Of a stretch of DNA of 19,751 nt, positions 1 to 8,089 are shown in pieces (the first letter of the stretch is position 1; the number at the start of each line of letters is the position of its first letter). Source of the stretch: Syntrophomonadaceae bacterium (GTDB lineage: Bacteria; Bacillota; Dethiobacteria; DTU022); contig SLSE01000130.1 in NCBI GenBank assembly GCA_007130585.1, positions 1 to 19,751 on the forward strand. The letters run 5' to 3'. Both the position numbers and the translations under genes were made by a program. Below the pieces are notes generated by a model. It was not told the DNA's origin and searched no databases. It was given only the letters and a program-made list of their open reading frames with translations.

Positions 1-75
1 ATTTAATTGCCTGAAGAATAGAGTAAAGCAGTAAGTGCGGCAATGCATACTTTATATATAAAGGGGCACAGGCAG

Positions 76-501
76 ATGGTCAAGCAATACAGCTTATTAA
101 CAGCAATCCTGATTGCGCTTCTTCTGGCAGTAACCTCCTGCGGCAATGATACCGAAGTAACCAGGACGCCGGGGGGCACTTCTGTAGGCGGAGCCAACAT
201 TACAACCGGCCTGGAAATTGATGAAGATTACGTGGTAACCGAACCTCAAACCAGCTTCGAACCGAACCAGGAGTTTTACTTCTACTTTCATAATAACCTG
301 CCTTTCGGATCTGAGGAGGTTACAGTTCAGTTAATTGATAATAGCGATGATCAGGTTTTAGCCGAGAACAGCTACGATGTTGATCCGGATGCTGCTGAAC
401 TGACAGATAAAATATGGTTCGGCAGCACCGGAATGTTCACCATTGCAGCAAAGGTGGATGGCGAGTTGAGGGCTACCCGGGAGGTTTTAATAGAAGAATA
501 G
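76..501 (+). CDS. small secreted lipoprotein, unknown function
   Basis: A 141-residue protein if read from the ATG at 76. That start is preferred over the in-frame ATG at 43 because an AAGGGG ribosome binding site lies at 61-66 and a typical lipoprotein signal then begins at residue 2. Residues 3-22 form a K-containing n-region, a hydrophobic core (LLTAILIALLLA) and the lipobox VTSC, so Cys22 should be lipidated and the protein tethered outside the membrane. The mature part is acidic, has no further cysteine, and alternates beta-prone stretches (EFYFYFHNN, EVTVQLIDN, MFTIAAKVDGE), which suggests a single Ig-like or jelly-roll beta domain. I do not recognise the family. The upstream context is cut off by the window edge. 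A strong hairpin terminator follows 41 bases after the stop. Confidence 0.8.
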   Translation: MVKQYSLLTAILIALLLAVTSCGNDTEVTRTPGGTSVGGANITTGLEIDEDYVVTEPQTSFEPNQEFYFYFHNNLPFGSEEVTVQLIDNSDDQVLAENSYDVDPDAAELTDKIWFGSTGMFTIAAKVDGELRATREVLIEE

Positions 502-542
502 TATTCCGGGGTTAGAGATTTACCTGAAATAAAGGGATAGCG

Positions 543-574
543 GGGCGTGCGCAGGCACGCCCTTATTTATTTTA
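543..574 (+). terminator. intrinsic terminator after the lipoprotein gene
   Basis: An 8-bp perfect stem, GGGCGTGC at 543-550 and GCACGCCC at 555-562, closes a GCAG tetraloop and is followed by a T-rich tract (TTATTTATTTT). It ends the lipoprotein transcript, so the GLUG-repeat gene is probably transcribed separately. Confidence 0.85.
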
Positions 575-800
575 ATCACGAAATATTATGGTTAGCAGGA
601 AACTTGGTTATCGTGTCGAAATAACATTACTTGTATAAAAAAGAGCATATAAAGATATGCCCGGGTAAGGTTACAGTTTGTTTGCTGAAACAGCCTGCCA
701 GGCAGCACGAATGGGAGGGAGGCAGCAGGAAAATCATACTATTCATCATGCCCCGATCCGCAGCAGATAAAAAAAACAGCTACAGTAAAGGATTGTAACG
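575..800. other. intergenic leader of the GLUG gene, no gene recognised
   Basis: No plausible coding region is seen here. A short hairpin, GCATAT-AAAG-ATATGC, lies around 645-660, and the stretch around 685-745 is rich in short complementary GCTG/CAGC and CTGCC/GGCAG pieces that could fold. A TATAAA at 634-639 could be a -10 element, but no good -35 lies at the right distance. I checked by eye for cobalamin, c-di-GMP and T-box signatures and found none. Confidence 0.4.
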
Positions 801-2816
801 ATGATAAAAACATTCTACGTAAAAATCGTACCACCGGTGGCATTAATACTGGCATTACTAATTGCAATATCCCCACTCCCGGCGCTGGCTGATAGTTCGT
901 TTAAAAACAGTTCGGATTCAGATCAGATCCGGCAAGTGGAAGGTGAATTATCCCCGGAATCTGCCACGCTTACAGATTTTTTTCCAGCGAAGCCGGTCTC
1001 CGGTTTATCTTTTGAAACAGAAAACTCCACTGTTAACGGCGGGGTTGGACAGGATTGCGAAAATCCATCGCTTAAGAGCCCGGTAAAAGAGGCTACGGAT
1101 GAGCCTGTAAAAACAGATGGCCGCAATGCTGCCCCGGAAGCACAGGCGGAACAGGATAATCCGGACAGCAGGCAGGCCGGGTCAGAACCCCATGATCCAG
1201 AGCCTGCTGGTAAAACACCTGGGGAAGAAGTTGGCGGTTTGTCCTGTGAGCCGGGTCCGGTTCCGGGTTCTGAAGATGAAGGGGTTATTAATACCCCGGA
1301 AAGAACCGGCTGTGAAGATGTGGGTATAACAAGCTTTAATAACAGTGAAGTTCGGGACTGCAGCCTCTCCCGCTCCTGTACAGGCCTGGGTTTTTCTGAG
1401 CCGGAGGCCTCCATTGAAACTCTGAATAAGGCAAACTCTTTTTTGCCCCCTGCGAGCCATGAACACGAAACCGACTTGATCGGCATAGCCACAGAAGAAG
1501 ATCTTAACCTGGTCAGGGATAACCTTAACGGCCGGTTCAAGCTGCTAAACGATTTGAACCTGACCGGAAGCTGGATTCCTATCGGTTCGAATGATCAAAG
1601 ATTCAGCGGCATTTTTGATGGGCAGGGCTTTACTGTCAGCAGCCTTTTTATAGGACCAGGCGATCCGGCTGCCGGCGAATATGCCGGTTTCTTTGGCGCC
1701 ACCGTTGGGGCAACAATTAAGAATCTTAACCTGGTAGATGTAGATATTACCGGCACAAGTAGGGTGGGCGGCCTTGTTGGCTGCGCTCATAATACCAGGA
1801 TCTTAAACTGTTCAGTCAGCGGGTCTGTTGAAGGAAGCGGGGATTACGTGGGTGGCCTGGCAGGCAGCCTGGAAAGCGGGCATATAGGCACCGTCCCCGG
1901 GGGAGACAGGACCGCTATAATTGCCGGCTCTTCCGCAGAATGCACTGTAACGGGAAGCCGTGCAGTAGGAGGCCTGGTCGGGTGGGCCAACTCTTCTAAC
2001 TCCAGCTCTGCCGATTACGATGAAGCGATTATCGAAAATTCTTATGCCCGGGGAGAGATCAGGGGAGATGAACACGTTGGCGGTATGGCCGGATTTCTAA
2101 ACGACGGTGCCAGGGTAATAAATTGTTATTCGGTCGCCCCGGCTGGCCCGGTTACCTCGGCAGGCGATAATATAGGCGGGCTGGTTGGGTTTGCAAAAAA
2201 CAGAGTAATAAATGACAGTGAGCATAACTTCTGGTTCAGCGGTGGCTGTCCGGCAGCCTGGTCGGCCCTGGGAACAGGGCTGGATCAGGATGAAATGAGG
2301 CGAAAAGAAAGCTTCACAGGATGGTGCTTCGAAGAAACCTGGTATATAGGTGAAAGTCTTTCTTCTCCGGTATTGTCCTGGCAGCGGGAGGCAGATAATT
2401 CCGAACCGGAACCCGGTCCGGAGCCGGGCCCAGTACCGGATCCCGGACCCGAGCCCGTTCCCCAACCGAAGCCGCAGCCGCCGGTGTTAAAACCCGGTAC
2501 GGGCTGGCGGGATTACACCTCTCCGGCATGGTGTTTATCAGCTGTAACCGGTGAGCGCTTGAGATTGGAACCGGCGGGTCTGGTAATCCATTACCTAGAG
2601 GAAGCGGAAGAGCTTCTTTTTGCCATGCTGGCCGGAACGGAAGAGGTAAGCGAAGCTAACCTTGGAAAGGTTAAAAAAGCTCTCTTGAGAGCAGAATTTT
2701 TAATTGCTGTTTTTGAGGATATTTTACCTTCCGGCCAAAAGGAGCTGATCCTGGATCGGCTTACAGCTGCGGGCGAAGCGTTGGAAAGTCTCATACTTAG
2801 TGTTAACGCAGGTTAA
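801..2816 (+). CDS. secreted GLUG-repeat beta-helix protein
   Basis: 671 residues, ATG start with AAAGGA at 787-792. Residues 1-30 are a Sec signal peptide ending ALA|D. Residues 31 to about 224 are acidic, Pro/Glu/Ser-rich low-complexity sequence with five scattered cysteines. Residues about 225-527 carry the typical layout of GLUG-motif proteins: an entry module (EEDLNLVRDNLNGRFKLLNDLNL, then W-IPIG and FSGIFDGQG) and several repeats with VGGLVG or VGGLAG cores, predicted to form a beta-helix or beta-solenoid. A proline-rich linker of EPGP-type units spans about 535-560, and a helical C-terminal domain of about 90 residues ends the protein. There is no LPXTG motif, SLH repeat or C-terminal hydrophobic anchor. 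GLUG regions occur in bacterial surface proteins and some IgA-type proteases; no protease motif is visible here. A role as an extracellular adhesive or binding protein is inference. Confidence 0.85.
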   Translation: MIKTFYVKIVPPVALILALLIAISPLPALADSSFKNSSDSDQIRQVEGELSPESATLTDFFPAKPVSGLSFETENSTVNGGVGQDCENPSLKSPVKEATDEPVKTDGRNAAPEAQAEQDNPDSRQAGSEPHDPEPAGKTPGEEVGGLSCEPGPVPGSEDEGVINTPERTGCEDVGITSFNNSEVRDCSLSRSCTGLGFSEPEASIETLNKANSFLPPASHEHETDLIGIATEEDLNLVRDNLNGRFKLLNDLNLTGSWIPIGSNDQRFSGIFDGQGFTVSSLFIGPGDPAAGEYAGFFGATVGATIKNLNLVDVDITGTSRVGGLVGCAHNTRILNCSVSGSVEGSGDYVGGLAGSLESGHIGTVPGGDRTAIIAGSSAECTVTGSRAVGGLVGWANSSNSSSADYDEAIIENSYARGEIRGDEHVGGMAGFLNDGARVINCYSVAPAGPVTSAGDNIGGLVGFAKNRVINDSEHNFWFSGGCPAAWSALGTGLDQDEMRRKESFTGWCFEETWYIGESLSSPVLSWQREADNSEPEPGPEPGPVPDPGPEPVPQPKPQPPVLKPGTGWRDYTSPAWCLSAVTGERLRLEPAGLVIHYLEEAEELLFAMLAGTEEVSEANLGKVKKALLRAEFLIAVFEDILPSGQKELILDRLTAAGEALESLILSVNAG

Positions 2817-2826
2817 ATATGATCCA

Positions 2827-2862
2827 GAAGCCGGCCGCGGCCGGCTTCAATATTATTTTTAT
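2827..2862 (+). terminator. intrinsic terminator after the GLUG gene
   Basis: A perfect 10-bp inverted repeat, GAAGCCGGCC at 2827-2836 and GGCCGGCTTC at 2839-2848, with only GC between the arms, is followed by AATATTATTTTTAT. The stem begins 11 bases after the stop codon. The U-tract is interrupted but acceptable. Confidence 0.75.
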
Positions 2863-2951
2863 CGAGGCAGGAATCTCAGAGGTGCCGTCGAATAAGCAGC
2901 AAAGATGTCCAGCCGGTATGATCCGGCAATCTGCTTTGGAGGTAGGTTCAA

Positions 2952-3209
2952 ATGAATTTCAAGGTGCGCTTAGCCCTTGTAGCCCTGATTGTGCTGGTGA
3001 TGTTTATCCTGCACAACAGTTTCTGGCTCTGGGACCTTGATGCCCGGGTTCCTTTACTGTTCGGTTTTATGCCTTTTGCGTTTTCTTTTTATGCCGGGTA
3101 TGCCGTACTGGCCCTGGTTGCCATGAAGATTATAATTACCCTGGCCTGGCCCGACCCTCCTTCCGGTCTATTTAAAGCGGCAGGAGACAGGGAGCCTTTT
3201 AAGCGATGA
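2952..3209 (+). CDS. DUF3311 small membrane protein, symporter partner
   Basis: 85 residues, ATG preceded by a GGAGGT ribosome binding site at 2939-2944. Two hydrophobic segments are visible: residues about 5-22, then about 33-61 after a short stretch with FWLWDLDARVPLLFG. This is the usual make-up of DUF3311 proteins: an N-terminal TM, a W-x(n)-R-VP-LFG-P linker and a second TM. Its stop codon overlaps the ATG of the following symporter (ATGA at 3206-3209), which indicates translational coupling. DUF3311 genes commonly sit directly before a sodium:solute symporter, as in the yhjC-yhjB pair of Bacillus subtilis. A role as an accessory subunit is inferred from that pairing. Confidence 0.85.
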   Translation: MNFKVRLALVALIVLVMFILHNSFWLWDLDARVPLLFGFMPFAFSFYAGYAVLALVAMKIIITLAWPDPPSGLFKAAGDREPFKR

Positions 3210-4726
3210 TTACCACAGTTGGAATCGGGATCCTTGCAGTATACCTGTCAATCCTGATCGGGATTGGTGTTTACGGGGCCAGGGTCAGCTTGAAAACTAA
3301 GGAAGATTACTTCCTTGCCGGGCGCGGCCTCGGAAGCATTGCAGTTTTCATGGCTCTTTTTGCCAGTAATATTACTGCCTTTACCATTATCGGCCAGGCC
3401 GGATTTTCTTATTCAGTCGGGTACGGCGCGTACGGCTACGTGATTGGCTGGAGCATTTTTATCACTCCCTTTACTTTCTACCTGGTCGGTTATCGCTCCT
3501 GGCTTCTCGGGCAGCGTTACGGGTATGCCACCCAGCCCCAGGTATTCGGCGGAATATTTAACAGCAAGCTTGTATCGCTCCTGTTTCTGATTCTTTTACT
3601 TTACTATACGCTGCCCTACCTGGTGGTCAGTGTCATTGGAGGCAGCCTGGCCTTTACCACTATTAGCGACGGCGCTGTCCCTTACTGGCTTTCATCAATT
3701 GTCATTATCACCATTTCGCTTATTTACACAATCCCCGCAGGTTTAAGGGGAACTGTGTGGACAGACATTTTCCAGGGAACGCTGTTTCTTGTCGTAGCAG
3801 GTCTTCTGCTGGCTGCCGTAGCCCAGGCCCTGGGAGGATTTACAGCAATAACTGAAAGAATTGTCCAGGAGAACCCGGCCATGCTCTACAGGGGTCTTTC
3901 TGAAGATATCGCGCCCATAAACTGGTTTAGCTTTTCCTTTATTAATTCCATAGCGGTTATTGTATTTCCCCAGATGTTCACGCGGATTCTCGCTGCCCGG
4001 CACAGTTTTAACTTAAAACGGGTCAGCCTGTACTATCCCCTGGCGATGGCCGGAATATTTGGCATATCAACATTACTGGGGGTATGGGGTTCGGTTGCCA
4101 TACCGGGACTGGCTGGAAAAGAAGCCGACAACATTGTGCCGCTCCTGATTCACCGGTTTCTTTCGCCTGCCTGGATGGTCCTCGGGCTGGTGGTTATCCT
4201 GGCCGTGGTCAAGTCATCTATTGATTCGCAGCTTCTTTCGGTAAGTCACCTGGTTACTGATGACCTGCTGCCGCGGGTAAAAAAAGTATCGTCAGGACAG
4301 GCGGTATTCTGGGGCCGGATTTTACTGGTCGTATTCGCCATTACAGCATACTATATTGCCCTGGTCAGGCCGGCAGCGATCCTCAGTATCGCCGCCTTTG
4401 CATTTTCCGGTTTTTCAATTATGCTGCCGGTCATGGTTGGAGCCCTGTACTGGCCGCGGGCCAATAAATATGGTGCATGTGCCGCATTAATATTCCCTGC
4501 TGTTATGCTCCACCTCTGGTACCTGGAGGTTTTGCCGAAGTGGACAACTTTCGGGTTTATGCCCGTGTTCCCTGCTTTTGTTTTGTCCATTATCACGCTG
4601 GTAGCAGTTTCCTATGCAACCGCGCCGCCTCCAGCCGACCAGAGGGAAAAAACCTTCGGCCTTTTTGACAGGGTTTTTGATTACGGGAAAGGAGAGGAAC
4701 CTGAGCGGGCCAGGGAAACTGTCTGA
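3206..4726 (+). CDS. sodium:solute symporter (SSS family), YhjB-like
   Basis: 506 residues, strongly hydrophobic throughout, consistent with about 13 transmembrane helices. The N-terminal region has the SSS hallmark EDYFLAGRGLGSIAVFMALFASNITAFT, and a mid-protein helix carries KSSIDSQLLSVSHLVTDDL, which corresponds to the TM8 region whose Ser residues line the sodium site in characterised SSS transporters. The C-terminus is a short charged cytoplasmic tail. It should import an unknown organic solute using the sodium gradient; panF-like and putP-like proteins are relatives, but the substrate cannot be read from sequence. The start overlaps the DUF3311 gene by four bases, so the two probably form one transport unit. 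Confidence 0.9.
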   Translation: MITTVGIGILAVYLSILIGIGVYGARVSLKTKEDYFLAGRGLGSIAVFMALFASNITAFTIIGQAGFSYSVGYGAYGYVIGWSIFITPFTFYLVGYRSWLLGQRYGYATQPQVFGGIFNSKLVSLLFLILLLYYTLPYLVVSVIGGSLAFTTISDGAVPYWLSSIVIITISLIYTIPAGLRGTVWTDIFQGTLFLVVAGLLLAAVAQALGGFTAITERIVQENPAMLYRGLSEDIAPINWFSFSFINSIAVIVFPQMFTRILAARHSFNLKRVSLYYPLAMAGIFGISTLLGVWGSVAIPGLAGKEADNIVPLLIHRFLSPAWMVLGLVVILAVVKSSIDSQLLSVSHLVTDDLLPRVKKVSSGQAVFWGRILLVVFAITAYYIALVRPAAILSIAAFAFSGFSIMLPVMVGALYWPRANKYGACAALIFPAVMLHLWYLEVLPKWTTFGFMPVFPAFVLSIITLVAVSYATAPPPADQREKTFGLFDRVFDYGKGEEPERARETV

Positions 4727-4903
4727 TTACCGGCTTCAAGACGTGTAAAGCCATCTAGATATCTTGCCCGGGATTGACGGCTGACTCACATAAGAATCTT
4801 ACCCCGGGAAAAATAAATAGATAATTCTTTTTCAGGTTTAAGGTCTCCGAGAAAGCGGCAGAATGGGAAGAAAAAATCCGAGCGGTAACTAAAACAATAA
4901 ATA

Positions 4904-7417
4904 ATGAAGACAGCCAATGCAGCAGTACATCGAAGCAGTTCTTTAATCCAGGAAATATCCAACCGCACCCTGGTTGCAGTTACCCTGTTTTACCTGGCAG
5001 GCATTGTAATCTGCCGCTTTTGGATATCCTCTTCCCCCGCTGCCTTGCCGCTGGCGGCGGCTATAGCTGTTCTGGTTGCCGCCACCGTATATTTCAGGGT
5101 ACACACTCTTTACAAAGCAGCCCTCATCCTGGTTGCAGCAGCGGCAGGAGGAGGAGCTTTTTATTTTGCCCTGCAGCAGCCCGCTCACGGCCTATTGCAG
5201 TACATTGGAGCACCCCTCTACCTTGAGGGAACTGTCATTGAAGAGCCCCTGTTTTATGATGACCACACGGCTTACCTCCTGCAGGCGGAAATGATTGAGA
5301 CAGCCGGAAGCCGCCTTCCCGTGACGGGCCGCCTCCTGGTCAGGGTTTACGGGGAAGGTGGGAGTTACTGGTTTGGCGAGCGCCTGCGGTTGCGTGGTTC
5401 CATAACCGAACCGCGGGGGCTGCGCAACCCCGGAGGCTTTGATTACCGCTATTACCTGCGCAGCCAGGGAATTGATGCAGTTATTTATCCCGGCTCAAAC
5501 CAGGTTATTTCACTGGGCCGGGGAACAACCGGCCCGCTGACCGGATCGGCTGTTAAATTGCGCAGTGCCATGGTTCAAAATATTGAAGCCACCCTGCCCT
5601 CACCTTCCGCCGAACTTTTAACGGCAATTCTTTTTGGCCAGAGACACCGCCTTCCCGGGGACGTGGAAGAAAATTTCCGCAGGGCCGGAGCCGGGCATCT
5701 GATGGCTGTCTCGGGTCTGCATGTCGGCCTGGTTTCCGCTTTGATCCTGGGGTTGTGGAGCCGGCTGAACCTTCGGGGCCGTCTGCCCCTTCTAATAGCT
5801 ATAGTGCTGGTTTTTGCTTATGCTTACCTGACCGGCCTGCGTCCATCAGCCCTCAGGGCTGCGATAATGGTATCTATGGCCATGGGCGCTTTATTGCTTG
5901 ACCGGGAACATGACCTGCCCACTGCCGTTTCTTTTGCAGCGCTGGTTACCCTTTTTATTAATCCCCTGCTGCTTTTTACAATCGGTTTCCAACTTTCCTA
6001 TACTGTGACACTGGTCCTGGTATACGCTTACAGGCCCCTGCATCAAATGTTTGCCGCCCTGCGCTGTCCGGGTTTTTTGCGCGCGCCCCTGGCAGTTACA
6101 GCCGCCGCCCAGGTCGGCGTTCTCCCGCTTTGCATCTATTACTTCCAGCATGTGCCTGCAGGGGCCCTGCTGTTTAACCTGCTCCTGCTGCCCCTGATCG
6201 CTTTTGTCGTTGGGCTGGGCCTTGCCGGAGCCCTGGCCGGCCTGGTTATTCCCCTGGCCGGTGAAATTTTGCTGTGGGCTGCCCGGGTGCCCCTGGAACT
6301 GATGCTCTTCATTACCGGCTTTAGCAGCGCCGAATATTTTTATATCCCGTTTAACCCCCCGGGAACATTTTACCTTGTTGCTTATTATGCGCTGTTATCG
6401 GGGGTGCTGATTTTTTACTACCGGTGGAATAAATACCGGGAGAAGGGCAGTGGAAATGAAATATCCCCGGCCGGTTACCTGAAATTCCGGCTGCAGCTAT
6501 TATTGTCAACCGGTCATTTCAGGCCGCTTAAAGCCGGCATTATAGTCCTGGGCCTGGCCGTAGCCCTGCTCTGGAGCGGGATCCTCTTTCCCCGGCAGGT
6601 GCCCCTGACAGTAACTTTTGTTGATGTCGGGCAGGGACATGCAGCTTTAATTGAACCGCCCTGCGGGATTGTGATCATGGTTGACGCCGGAGGCACCCCG
6701 GCCTTCCAGGGATGGCCCGGTGAGGTGGGGGAAAGAACTGTACTGCCTTTATTAAGGTATAAAGGAATAAAGCGTGTTGATCTGGCTGTTATTACCCATC
6801 CTCATGAAGATCATTTCGGTGGTTTTATTCCCCTGGTGGGTCAGGTAGCGCTCCACAGGATCCTGGTTTCGCCGGTGGCGGGTGGGTCCGGATACTACGC
6901 TGAGCTGCTGGAGAGCGCTGAAAAAACAGGTTCGGTAATCATGGAAACCGGCGCCGGGCAGGCCTGGAATTGTGGTGAAGGGATGCTGCTCGAGATCCTG
7001 GGTCCTCCCGAGAGACTTCTGACCGGAACAAAAAGTGATCTGAACAATAATTCCATAGTTTTCATCCTTCATTACGGAGATATTCGTATGCTTTTCCCTG
7101 GAGATATTGAGGATGAAGGAGTCCGCGATCTCCTGGCGCGAAACCCGGATTTAAGCGCCGATGTTCTGCTTGTGCCTCATCACGGCGGCTACCTGGAAGC
7201 GATGCCGGTTTTCCTGGATGCGGTAAAGCCTTCTTTAGCCGTAATCCAGGTAGGCCCGAATCCTTTCGGACACCCTCATCCTTATGTAATAAATGCCCTC
7301 AACCAGGCGGACGTGCCTGTTTATCGCAATGATTTACACGGGGCGGTAATAATCGAGACAGACGGCAGCGCGATAAAGATCATTGTCACCGAGCAACCGG
7401 CAGCGGTCAATCAATAA
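4904..7417 (+). CDS. comEC: ComEC/Rec2 DNA internalisation channel
   Basis: 837 residues with the three-part ComEC structure. Residues about 20-200 have N-terminal TM helices and an OB-like soluble DUF4131 region (VYGEGGSYWFGERLRLRGSI, RNPGGFDYRYYLRSQGI). Residues about 235-530 form the Competence membrane domain, with LFGQRHRLP and AVSGLHVGL at 268-276. Residues about 565-830 form a metallo-beta-lactamase-like domain with VDVGQG, H632-P-H-E-D636-H637 and PHHGG at 758-762. The metal-binding residues look intact. ComEC carries incoming single-stranded DNA across the membrane during transformation, and the MBL-like domain is thought to act as a nuclease. The ATG at 4904 has no convincing ribosome binding site, so the start is less certain than the rest. 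No comEA or comEB lies next to it here. At 837 residues it is somewhat longer than the B. subtilis protein. Confidence 0.95.
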   Translation: MKTANAAVHRSSSLIQEISNRTLVAVTLFYLAGIVICRFWISSSPAALPLAAAIAVLVAATVYFRVHTLYKAALILVAAAAGGGAFYFALQQPAHGLLQYIGAPLYLEGTVIEEPLFYDDHTAYLLQAEMIETAGSRLPVTGRLLVRVYGEGGSYWFGERLRLRGSITEPRGLRNPGGFDYRYYLRSQGIDAVIYPGSNQVISLGRGTTGPLTGSAVKLRSAMVQNIEATLPSPSAELLTAILFGQRHRLPGDVEENFRRAGAGHLMAVSGLHVGLVSALILGLWSRLNLRGRLPLLIAIVLVFAYAYLTGLRPSALRAAIMVSMAMGALLLDREHDLPTAVSFAALVTLFINPLLLFTIGFQLSYTVTLVLVYAYRPLHQMFAALRCPGFLRAPLAVTAAAQVGVLPLCIYYFQHVPAGALLFNLLLLPLIAFVVGLGLAGALAGLVIPLAGEILLWAARVPLELMLFITGFSSAEYFYIPFNPPGTFYLVAYYALLSGVLIFYYRWNKYREKGSGNEISPAGYLKFRLQLLLSTGHFRPLKAGIIVLGLAVALLWSGILFPRQVPLTVTFVDVGQGHAALIEPPCGIVIMVDAGGTPAFQGWPGEVGERTVLPLLRYKGIKRVDLAVITHPHEDHFGGFIPLVGQVALHRILVSPVAGGSGYYAELLESAEKTGSVIMETGAGQAWNCGEGMLLEILGPPERLLTGTKSDLNNNSIVFILHYGDIRMLFPGDIEDEGVRDLLARNPDLSADVLLVPHHGGYLEAMPVFLDAVKPSLAVIQVGPNPFGHPHPYVINALNQADVPVYRNDLHGAVIIETDGSAIKIIVTEQPAAVNQ

Positions 7418-7446
7418 CCGGCCGGCATGGAGGATAAAAGCGAGCT

Positions 7447-7475
7447 TTGACGAAAATACTAAATTAAGGTAAGCT
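7447..7475 (+). promoter_or_regulatory. possible promoter of the sigma/anti-sigma pair
   Basis: TTGACG at 7447-7452 is a five-of-six match to the -35 consensus, followed 17 bases later by TAAGCT at 7470-7475, which is a poor -10. It is placed sensibly about 40 bases before the GTG start, but an ECF-type autoregulatory promoter elsewhere in the same gap is equally possible. Confidence 0.3.
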
Positions 7476-7513
7476 AGGACATTACTAATAATTTAAAGAG
7501 GGGGTGCGGGGCA

Positions 7514-8089
7514 GTGGAAAAGGAAGAAATTGTAAGAATGGTCAGGCAAAATGATAATAACTCCCGCCGCGCTCTTTTCGAAGCATACTATAAGCGTACT
7601 TTCGCCGTAGCCTTCAATATCCTGCGCCGCCGTGAAAATGCTGAAGATATTACCCAGGAAGCTTTTATTAAGGCATTTCAGAATCTTCGCCAGCTCCAGG
7701 ACGAAGCAAAATTCGGAGCCTGGCTTTCAGCTATCGCCTCAAATTTGGCCAGGAATTATTTAAAGCGGGAAAAGAAAATATTTCTTACCGATGAGCTGCC
7801 GGAGATATCAACCGGTCCCAATCCGGAAGATACTGAAGAAACAGTTATCCGCAGCCTGGAAGTGGAAAGGGTGCGGAAAGCGATCAGAACCCTGCCCCCC
7901 GAACAGTACCAGGTAGTGGTCCTGCAGTACTATTATGATTTAAAGGTAGAGGAAATAGCTTCCTTGCTGCAGATTAGGGCAGGCACGGTGAAATCCCGGC
8001 TCTTCAGGGCCAGGCAAAAACTTGCCGGGGTCTTGGAACTGGATGATGATCCCGCTTGTCTAACTATTAAAGGAGGTGACCGGGAGTAA
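7514..8089 (+). CDS. ECF-type RNA polymerase sigma factor
   Basis: 191 residues from a GTG start, with AGAGGGGG at 7496-7503 as ribosome binding site. Region 2 spans residues about 20-90 (ALFEAYYKRTFAVAFNILRR, ENAEDITQEAFIKAF, FGAWLSAIASNLARNYLKR). Region 4 spans about 110-170 and contains the helix-turn-helix (LPPEQYQVVVLQYYYDLKVEEIASLLQIRAGTVKSRLFRARQKL). The length and lack of region 3 are typical of extracytoplasmic-function sigma factors of the SigW/RpoE type. The stop codon overlaps the next start by one base (TAATG), and a full-length AAAGGAGGTGAC ribosome binding site for the partner lies inside this gene at 8069-8080. It probably redirects RNA polymerase to an envelope-stress type regulon when released by the membrane partner; the signal is unknown. 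Confidence 0.93.
   Translation: MEKEEIVRMVRQNDNNSRRALFEAYYKRTFAVAFNILRRRENAEDITQEAFIKAFQNLRQLQDEAKFGAWLSAIASNLARNYLKREKKIFLTDELPEISTGPNPEDTEETVIRSLEVERVRKAIRTLPPEQYQVVVLQYYYDLKVEEIASLLQIRAGTVKSRLFRARQKLAGVLELDDDPACLTIKGGDRE

Noticed and set aside
575..800. Known riboswitch before the GLUG gene
   Set aside because: Some short complementary segments exist, but no consensus block of a known class and no terminator were found.
923..1540. 205-codon open frame on the minus strand inside the GLUG gene
   Set aside because: It is antisense to a low-complexity, codon-biased region; its translation is Ser/Pro/Leu-rich with no domain, and the plus-strand frame has a signal peptide and known repeats.
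1740..2190. CRISPR-like or satellite repeat in the GLUG region
   Set aside because: Similarity is at the protein level (VGGLVG cores) with diverged DNA and no regular spacing.
2403..2483. Tandem DNA repeat at the Pro-Glu linker
   Set aside because: The repetition reflects EPGP-type codons in a protein linker; units are irregular and not a separate repeat element.
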